Of a stretch of DNA of 64,000 bases, positions 59,120 through 64,000 are shown piece after piece. The stretch is taken from contig CAWINZ010000005.1 in the NCBI GenBank assembly GCA_963837695.1, positions 2,108,001 through 2,172,000 on the forward strand. The letters run 5' to 3'. The translations under genes were made by a program, and so were the position numbers. The notes below the pieces were generated by a model. That model worked only from the letters and a program-made list of their open reading frames with translations. It made no database searches and was not told where the DNA came from. Each line of letters starts with the position of its first letter. The first letter of the stretch is position 1. This DNA is from VRUE01 sp963837695 (GTDB lineage Bacteria > Actinomycetota > Thermoleophilia > Solirubrobacterales > 70-9).

Positions 59120-59802
59120 ACGGCGCCAGCAGCGGCGACGATCTCCGCGTAGGCCGCAGCAGGATCGGCAGCACCGAACACGGCTGATCCGGCGACGAAT
59201 AAAGATGCTCCGGCTTCTGCGATCGGGCCGGCCGTTCCCGTGTCGATGCCGCCGTCTACCTCGATCTTCGCCGAGCCGACGACGCCGGCGAGGCGCGAGA
59301 CCTTGTCGTTCGATCCGTCGATGAAGGCCTGGCCGCCCCAGCCAGGGTTGACCGTCATGCAGAGGGCGATGTCGGCGCGGTCGCGCAGCTCGGCAAGCGC
59401 CTCGACCGGCGTGCCCGGGTTTATCGCGATCCCGGCGAGGCAGCCCAGCTCGCGGATCGCGGACAGGGTGCGGTTGGCGTGCGGCGTGGCCTCCTCGTGG
59501 AAGGTGATCGAGTCGGCGCCGGCCGCGGCGAAGGCCTCGATGTGGCGCTCGGGCGCCTCGATCATCAGGTGGACGTCGATCGCGCCGCCGGCCGCGTGCA
59601 CCCGGTCGGCGATCGACGCCGCGACCAGCGGACCGATCGTTATCGGCGGCACGAAATGACCGTCCATCACATCAACGTGGATCACGCGTGCCCCGGCCGC
59701 CATCACCTCGTCGACCTGGGCTCCCAGCCGTGAGAAATCCGCGGAAAGAATCGAAGGGGCAACCCTGCGCTCCTCCAGCAACTCTGCAATTCGCTCACTC
59801 AT
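59116..59802 (-). CDS. rpe: Ribulose-phosphate 3-epimerase
   Basis: 228 residues from the ATG at 59802 (MSERIAELLEERRVAPSILS); the longer open frame runs into the family B hairpin. TIM-barrel motifs: APSILSADFSRLGAQVDEVM, VIHVDVMDGHFVPPITIGPL, CMTVNPGWGGQAFIDGSNDK and IEVDGGIDTGTAGPIAEAGA. It acts in the pentose phosphate pathway. It is convergent with the antiporter gene with a 4-bp overlap. Confidence 0.96.
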   Translation of the reverse strand: MSERIAELLEERRVAPSILSADFSRLGAQVDEVMAAGARVIHVDVMDGHFVPPITIGPLVAASIADRVHAAGGAIDVHLMIEAPERHIEAFAAAGADSITFHEEATPHANRTLSAIRELGCLAGIAINPGTPVEALAELRDRADIALCMTVNPGWGGQAFIDGSNDKVSRLAGVVGSAKIEVDGGIDTGTAGPIAEAGASLFVAGSAVFGAADPAAAYAEIVAAAGAV

Positions 59803-59814
59803 GGAAAAACCTCT

Positions 59815-59939
59815 CCCAGGGCGCGAAAACCAAGCAGGTCGGGGGATGCAGGGAGGACGGTGAGGGGAGCGCACTTTCGTGCGTGACCCGATCCGGACGA
59901 CCGAAGACCCCGAGATGCGCCGGTTTGCAGCGTCCTGGG
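59815..59939. repeat. Long-hairpin repeat family B, copy 3
   Basis: 10-bp outer arms with one G-U pair: CCCAGGGCGC (59815-59824) and GCGTCCTGGG (59930-59939), then AAACC/GGTTT. The inside has CCAAGCAGGTCGG, GGATGCAGGGAG, hairpin GCGCAC-TTTC-GTGCGT, and CCGAGATGCGCCGG. It occupies the whole gap between the zinc-ribbon gene and rpe, both on the minus strand. Confidence 0.68.
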
Positions 59940-59940
59940 C

Positions 59941-60153
59941 TCATATCGGTCTCAGCATCGAATCTCCGCACATCTGACAAGTCATGTCCTCGGTCGTGCT
60001 CATCCGCGCGATCGTCTGGTGTTCGCCGCAATTGGGGCACTGCGAGACCAGCTCGAAGCGGTGCAGACAGTACACGCAGCGGAAGCGGCCGGGAAGCTGG
60101 GAGGGGCGCAGCCAAGGCTCGCCGCAACTGGGGCATTTCGCTCGCTTCAGCAC
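59941..60153 (-). CDS. Small zinc-ribbon protein
   Basis: 70 residues with four CxxC knuckles: CPSCGEPWLRP, FRCVYCLHRFEL, SQCPNCGEHQTI and MTCQMCGDSMLRPI. It should bind two zinc ions in a double ribbon. Similar small proteins are found beside rsmB/fmt or rpe in related actinobacteria. Function unknown. Confidence 0.75.
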   Translation of the reverse strand: MLKRAKCPSCGEPWLRPSQLPGRFRCVYCLHRFELVSQCPNCGEHQTIARMSTTEDMTCQMCGDSMLRPI

Positions 60154-60199
60154 TGCTCAGCGGTTCTGTCGACGGTCATGGTTTCTCCACTCATCTGCG

Positions 60200-61570
60200 T
60201 CAATCATCCTTGCTCAAGCGGCAGACGAAAAAACCGGTGGTGGTGTCGCGGTCGGGGCGAAGCTGGAGGCAACGCCGGTCGTGGGACGAAGCGAGACCCG
60301 GCGCAAGCGCGCCGAGGTCATCAACCGAGAGCCGCGGCGCCTCGCCGACCGCCGCCCGCGAGAGCAGGGCCGCGATCTGCTCCTCGCCCTCGCGTCGCGA
60401 GATCGTGCAGGTCGAGTAGACGAGCGTCCCGCCCGGCCGCAGTGCCTCCAGGCCCCGCACGAGGATCTGCGCCTGCAGGTCGACCAGGCGCTCGATCGTC
60501 CGCGGCGACTTGCGCCAGCGCGCGTCCGGGCGCGAGGCGAGCGCGCCGAGGTCCGAGCAGGGCGGATCGACGAGCACCCGGTCGAAGCCGGAGGCCATTC
60601 CGCCCGCCGCCGCGTCGGCCTCGATCACGGTGACGCTGCGCAGGCCGAGGCGCCGCGCCTGCTCGGCGACTTCCCCGGCTCGGCCGGGCTCCTGCTCGAC
60701 CGCGATGACCTCGCCGCGGTCGCCCATCCGGGCGGCGATCTGGCCGGTCTTGATCCCGGGCCCGGCGCAGAGGTCGAGCACGTGCTCTCCCGGCTGGGGA
60801 TCGAGCACCTCGACCACAGCGGCAGAGCCGCGGCTCTGCGGGGTCAGCTCTCCCGCCGCGACCCGCGCCGGCACCGCGGCGCCGATGCGACCGGCGGTGA
60901 CGATCGTCTCGGGCGGAGCCAGCGGCCAGGGGCCTTCCGCCGGCTGGGCGTCGAGCCCAGCCTCGCTCAGGATCGCCAGCATCGCCTCGCGATCGCGGCG
61001 CATCGTGTTGACGCAGAGCCCCAGCTCGGCGGGCTCGTTGCACGCCGCCAGCAGCGCGCGGGCCAGCTCGGGGCCCAGCTCCTGCCACCACATCCGCGCC
61101 AGCCAGAGCGGCGCCGAGTGCGCGATCGCGGCACTCTCCGGGGTCGAGTCGTCGCCCAGCAACGTCTCGGTCAGCTTCACCCGCTCACGAGCGGCCCGGC
61201 GCAGCACCGCATTGACCAGCCCGGCGGCGTGGGCGGCCCCGGCGCCCTTGACGAGCTCGACCGCCTGATCGACCGCCGCGTGGTCGGGCGTCCCGTCGGC
61301 GAAGAGCAGCTCGTAGAGACCGAGGCGCAGAGCAGCGAGGACCGGTGGGTCGAGCAGCCGCAGCGAGCGTTCGGCGAGGCGCTCGATCGCCGCGTCGGCG
61401 GTGCCGCGGCGCTGCACGGCGCCGAAGGCGAGGCGCTGTGCCTGGGCGCGCTCGCGCCCGTCCAGCTTTCCCGCGTCGGCAGCCTCACGGAAGAAGCGCT
61501 CCGTGTGAGCGTCCCGCTCGAAGGTCGCCCGGACCGTCTCGAAGGCAAGCGCCCGGGCAGGCGCGATCAA
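60200..61570 (-). CDS. rsmB: 16S rRNA (cytosine-967-C5) methyltransferase RsmB
   Basis: 456 residues from a TTG at 61570 that overlaps the fmt stop (TTGA). The NusB-like N-terminal domain has RALAFETVRATFERDAHTER and TPDHAAVDQAVELVKGAGAA. The methyltransferase domain has VLDLCAGPGIKTGQIAARMG, DRVLVDPPCSDLGALASRPD (catalytic Cys) and TLVYSTCTISRREGEEQIAA (second Cys). In this family the usual GGKT motif is GIKT here, a mild variation. It modifies 16S rRNA. Confidence 0.94.
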   Translation of the reverse strand: MIAPARALAFETVRATFERDAHTERFFREAADAGKLDGRERAQAQRLAFGAVQRRGTADAAIERLAERSLRLLDPPVLAALRLGLYELLFADGTPDHAAVDQAVELVKGAGAAHAAGLVNAVLRRAARERVKLTETLLGDDSTPESAAIAHSAPLWLARMWWQELGPELARALLAACNEPAELGLCVNTMRRDREAMLAILSEAGLDAQPAEGPWPLAPPETIVTAGRIGAAVPARVAAGELTPQSRGSAAVVEVLDPQPGEHVLDLCAGPGIKTGQIAARMGDRGEVIAVEQEPGRAGEVAEQARRLGLRSVTVIEADAAAGGMASGFDRVLVDPPCSDLGALASRPDARWRKSPRTIERLVDLQAQILVRGLEALRPGGTLVYSTCTISRREGEEQIAALLSRAAVGEAPRLSVDDLGALAPGLASSHDRRCLQLRPDRDTTTGFFVCRLSKDD

Positions 61571-62472
61571 AGTGCGGGCACCGCGTGGCCGCGCAGGTAG
61601 GCGTCGGCGGCCATCGGCTTGCCGCCGGGAGGCTGTACGACCTCGAGCCGCAGGGCCCCGCGCCCGCAGCCGAGCAGCAGCGCCCCCCACTCGGCCTTCA
61701 TCGCGCCCTGCTTGACGCCGACGTCGACCGCCCGCGCCAGCCTCACACCGAGTCGCGTCTCAGCGCCCACCTCGATATAGGCGCCGATGTGGGGAGTCAG
61801 AGCACGGACCATGCGCGCCAGCTCAACCGCCGGCCGGCAGGGGTCGAGGCGACGCTCGGCGGGAGCGATCTTCTCCGCGTAGGTCGCCTCCGCGTCATCC
61901 TGCTCGGTGAACTCCAGCGATCCTTCGGCCTGCCGATCGAGCGCCTCGATCAGCAGCTCGCCACCCAGAGCGGAGAGCTTCCGGGAGAGGCTCTCGAAGT
62001 CGTCCTCCGGACCGATCGCGATCTCGTCGCGGAGGGCGACCGGACCGGAATCGAGACCGGCGGTGACCTGCATCAGGGAGACGCCGGTACGGGCGTCGCC
62101 GGCGATGATCGCGCGCTCGATCGGCGCCGCGCCGCGCCAGCGGGGAAGCAGCGACGGGTGCACGTTGAGCAGCGGCCACTCGGAGAGCAGCGGCTCGCGA
62201 ATCAGCTGACCGAAGGCGCAGACCACGACCGCGTCGGGACGGGCTGCGCGGATCCGCTCCAGCGCAGACTGCTCGTTGACGTTCTCCGCCTGCAGCAACT
62301 CGATCCCCAGCTCGGTGGCGAGCGCGGCGGCGGGTGGCGGGCCGCTGCGACGGCCGCGACCCTTCGGCCGGTCGGGCGGCGTTACGACCAGCCGCGGTCG
62401 GTGGCCGGAGTCGGCGAGGCGCCGCAGGACATCGGCGGCAAACTCCGAGGTGCCGAGGTAGACGGTCCTCAC
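61567..62472 (-). CDS. fmt: Methionyl-tRNA formyltransferase
   Basis: 301 residues from a GTG at 62472 that overlaps the def stop (GTGA). VYLGTSEFAADVLRRLADSG, the catalytic region LLNVHPSLLPRWRGAAPIER, AIIAGDARTGVSLMQVTAGL and LDSGPVALRDEIAIGPEDDF are typical. The C-terminal tRNA-binding domain is present. It formylates initiator Met-tRNA. def, fmt and rsmB are translationally coupled. Confidence 0.95.
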   Translation of the reverse strand: MRTVYLGTSEFAADVLRRLADSGHRPRLVVTPPDRPKGRGRRSGPPPAAALATELGIELLQAENVNEQSALERIRAARPDAVVVCAFGQLIREPLLSEWPLLNVHPSLLPRWRGAAPIERAIIAGDARTGVSLMQVTAGLDSGPVALRDEIAIGPEDDFESLSRKLSALGGELLIEALDRQAEGSLEFTEQDDAEATYAEKIAPAERRLDPCRPAVELARMVRALTPHIGAYIEVGAETRLGVRLARAVDVGVKQGAMKAEWGALLLGCGRGALRLEVVQPPGGKPMAADAYLRGHAVPAL

Positions 62473-63107
62473 GCGTCGGTGCGAGGCTCGCGGTGCTCGT
62501 CGGCATCCGCCGCCTCGTACTCCTCGCTCGGGGGTGCGTAGCTGCCGCCTTCGCGCAGCGCCCGCAGCGCCGCCTTGCGTTGCGCCCGCGGCGCCCGATC
62601 GAGGATCAGCACCCCGTCGAGGTGGTCGATCTCGTGCTGGATGACCCGGGCCTCGAGGCCGGAGGCCTCGATCGCTATCGGCTGCCCGTCGACGTCGAAG
62701 CCGCCCACCCGAGCGTGCAGCGGCCGCTCTACGTCCATCGCCACGCGCGGCAGGCTGAGGCACCCCTCCTCGGCGAGGACCGCCTCATCGGAGAGCCACT
62801 CGATCGACGGGTTGACCAGGCCGGTGGGCACGCCATCGGAACCCGCCTGGAAGACCAGGACGCGCCGCAGGATGCCGAGCTGGGTAGCCGCAAGGCCGAC
62901 TCCGAGTCCGTCGCGCATGATCGCGATCATGCGGTCAGCCTCGGCGCGCAACCCAGGGCCGAACTCGGTCACCGGCGAGGCCTTGCTCTTCAACACCGGG
63001 TCGCCGAACTTGATCACGTTGGCAAGCGCCGCTTCGCGCCGCTCGATCACTTCGGCTTCGAGCCGGTCGCGCCCGGTCTCGTCCTTCAGGACCCCTTCAT
63101 CGCTCAC
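62469..63107 (-). CDS. def: Peptide deformylase
   Basis: 212 residues. The three motifs are present: GVGLAATQLG, EEGCLSLPRVAMD (Cys metal ligand), and ARVIQHEIDHLDGVLILDRA (HExxH). The C-terminal tail is acidic. It removes formyl from nascent proteins, paired with fmt downstream. A 27-bp gap separates it from priA. Confidence 0.96.
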   Translation of the reverse strand: MSDEGVLKDETGRDRLEAEVIERREAALANVIKFGDPVLKSKASPVTEFGPGLRAEADRMIAIMRDGLGVGLAATQLGILRRVLVFQAGSDGVPTGLVNPSIEWLSDEAVLAEEGCLSLPRVAMDVERPLHARVGGFDVDGQPIAIEASGLEARVIQHEIDHLDGVLILDRAPRAQRKAALRALREGGSYAPPSEEYEAADADEHREPRTDA

Positions 63108-63134
63108 AACCCGATTGTATGGATCGGCCCGGGG

Positions 63135-64000
63135 CTACTGAGGATCGACGTCGACGCCGATCGCCACGTCCTTGAGCGAGCGGTCGGCGGCGAGGCGCTC
63201 TACCGCGGCCCCGATCGCGGCCACGGTCGCCTCGCGATCCTGGGCCTTGGTCAGGAGACGGCGGCGGTATTTATTGCGGACGCGGAACATCGGCGCCGGG
63301 CCGAGCAGGTCGGTGTCGTGGGGCAGGTTCTCGGCAAGCGTGGTGGCCAACCTCGAGGCCGCCTGATCGAGGCGCGGCTCCGACTCGGACTTGAGCACGA
63401 CCCGGACCAGGTGGGAGAAGGGCGGGTAGCGGAGCGCTCGGCGGCGCTCGATCTCCTCCGAAAGGAAGGCCGCGGAGTCGTGGCGGGCGGCGTGGGCGAT
63501 GCTCGCCGCTTCCGGCGCCAGGGTCTGGACGATCACCTCTCCCCCGGCCTCGCCGCGGCCGCTGCGCCCGGCGAGCTGGGCGACCATCGCGAAGGTCCGC
63601 TCGCCGGCCCGGAAGTCAGGGAAGCGCAGGGTCGCGTCGGCGTCGAGGATCGCGCTGAGGGTCACCTCGGGGAAATCGTGGCCCTTGGCGACCATCTGGG
63701 TGCCGACCAGCACGGCGCTCTCCGCCTCGCCGAAGCCGGCGAGGATGCGGGCGTGGGCGCCACGGCCCGAGGCGGTGTCGGAGTCGAGGCGGAAGACCGG
63801 CATCGGGTCGAGCTGCTCGGCGAGCAGCGCCTCGACCTGCTCGGTCCCGGCGCCGGCCCGCGAGAGCGTCGTCGAGTCGCAGTCGGGACAGGCGCGCGGC
63901 AGCGGCTCGGCGTGGGCGCAGTGGTGACAGACGAGCCGCCCCGCGTGGCGGTGGACGATCAGCGAGACGTCGCAGTTTGGGCAGCCCCAGTGCCGTCCGC
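63135..64000 (-). CDS. priA: Primosomal protein N' (PriA), C-terminal part, runs off right edge
   Basis: About 288 codons in view, open to the edge. The zinc-binding region shows WGCPNCDVSLIVHRHAGRLV, CHHCAHAEPLPRACPDCDST. Helicase motifs V-VI follow: ESAVLVGTQMVAKGHDFPEV and FAMVAQLAGRSGRGEAGGEV. The C-terminal domain includes YPPFSHLVRVVLKSESEP and the final VDVDPQ. PriA restarts stalled replication forks. The N-terminal half is outside the window. Confidence 0.95.
   Translation of the reverse strand, partial: GRHWGCPNCDVSLIVHRHAGRLVCHHCAHAEPLPRACPDCDSTTLSRAGAGTEQVEALLAEQLDPMPVFRLDSDTASGRGAHARILAGFGEAESAVLVGTQMVAKGHDFPEVTLSAILDADATLRFPDFRAGERTFAMVAQLAGRSGRGEAGGEVIVQTLAPEAASIAHAARHDSAAFLSEEIERRRALRYPPFSHLVRVVLKSESEPRLDQAASRLATTLAENLPHDTDLLGPAPMFRVRNKYRRRLLTKAQDREATVAAIGAAVERLAADRSLKDVAIGVDVDPQ

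Overview
The window is high-GC bacterial chromosomal DNA that reads as an actinobacterium of the Solirubrobacterales/Thermoleophilia kind. I infer this from a WhiG/FliA-type sigma factor next to a XerC/D recombinase, the order ftsY-ffh-rpsP-khpA-trmD-rplS-lepB-rnhB-comM-dprA, a SepIVA-like coiled-coil gene beside coaD, and the GC and codon bias. No rRNA or species marker is present, so the placement is tentative.

Layout. Bases 1-5.5 kb are one end of an integrative mobilizable or conjugative element. It has an int/XRE/small-HTH/xis module on the minus strand (int leaves the left edge), a large MobF relaxase-helicase, and a hicAB toxin-antitoxin pair. The element lies on the 3' side of a tRNA-Cys gene. 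Bases 5.6-9.4 kb hold small stress or housekeeping genes and an SF2 helicase. Bases 9.45-18.4 kb are an accretion island on the 3' side of an intact tRNA-Gly(GCC). Two partial tRNA-Gly copies (9453-9491, 12630-12661) and two 112-bp end repeats divide it. Its cargo is an AAA ATPase gene split by an IS110-type element, a SEC-C protein, an AbiE-type toxin-antitoxin pair, a DUF433 protein, a decayed HTH antitoxin and an orphan ATPase.

Bases 18.5-64 kb are core genome. They hold rnhA-like, sigma factor, xerC/D, L,D-transpeptidase, ilvD and thiD, dprA-comM, rnhB-lepB-rplS-trmD-khpA-rpsP, ffh, ftsY, smc, rnc, acpP, plsX and rpmF. Then come yceD, sepIVA-like, coaD, rsmD, recG, fakA, an MMPL transporter, rpmB, a phd/vapC pair, a riboflavin operon (ribD-ribE-ribBA-ribH), a glycosyltransferase and flippase, a cation/proton antiporter, rpe, rsmB-fmt-def, and priA running off the right edge.

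The most unusual signal is a set of long palindromic repeats with no protein of their own. Family A (four copies of about 125 bp) has near-perfect inverted arms that differ between copies, around a conserved core. Two copies are intergenic (40751-40874, 41982-42109). Two lie in frame inside recG (45479-45603) and ribD (53547-53672), where they encode related peptides built on AQRRPVFR. All four copies keep that frame open. A separate 75-bp perfect hairpin sits in frame in rsmD. Family B (four copies of about 100-125 bp) makes long hairpins at gene ends (22005, 24808, 49977, 59815) whose outer stems differ completely between copies but pair within each copy. Inverting the segment between the two intergenic family A copies would restore the usual yceD-rpmF order. 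The core also encodes an SMC protein with no recognisable hinge and an L19 protein with a long acidic tail.
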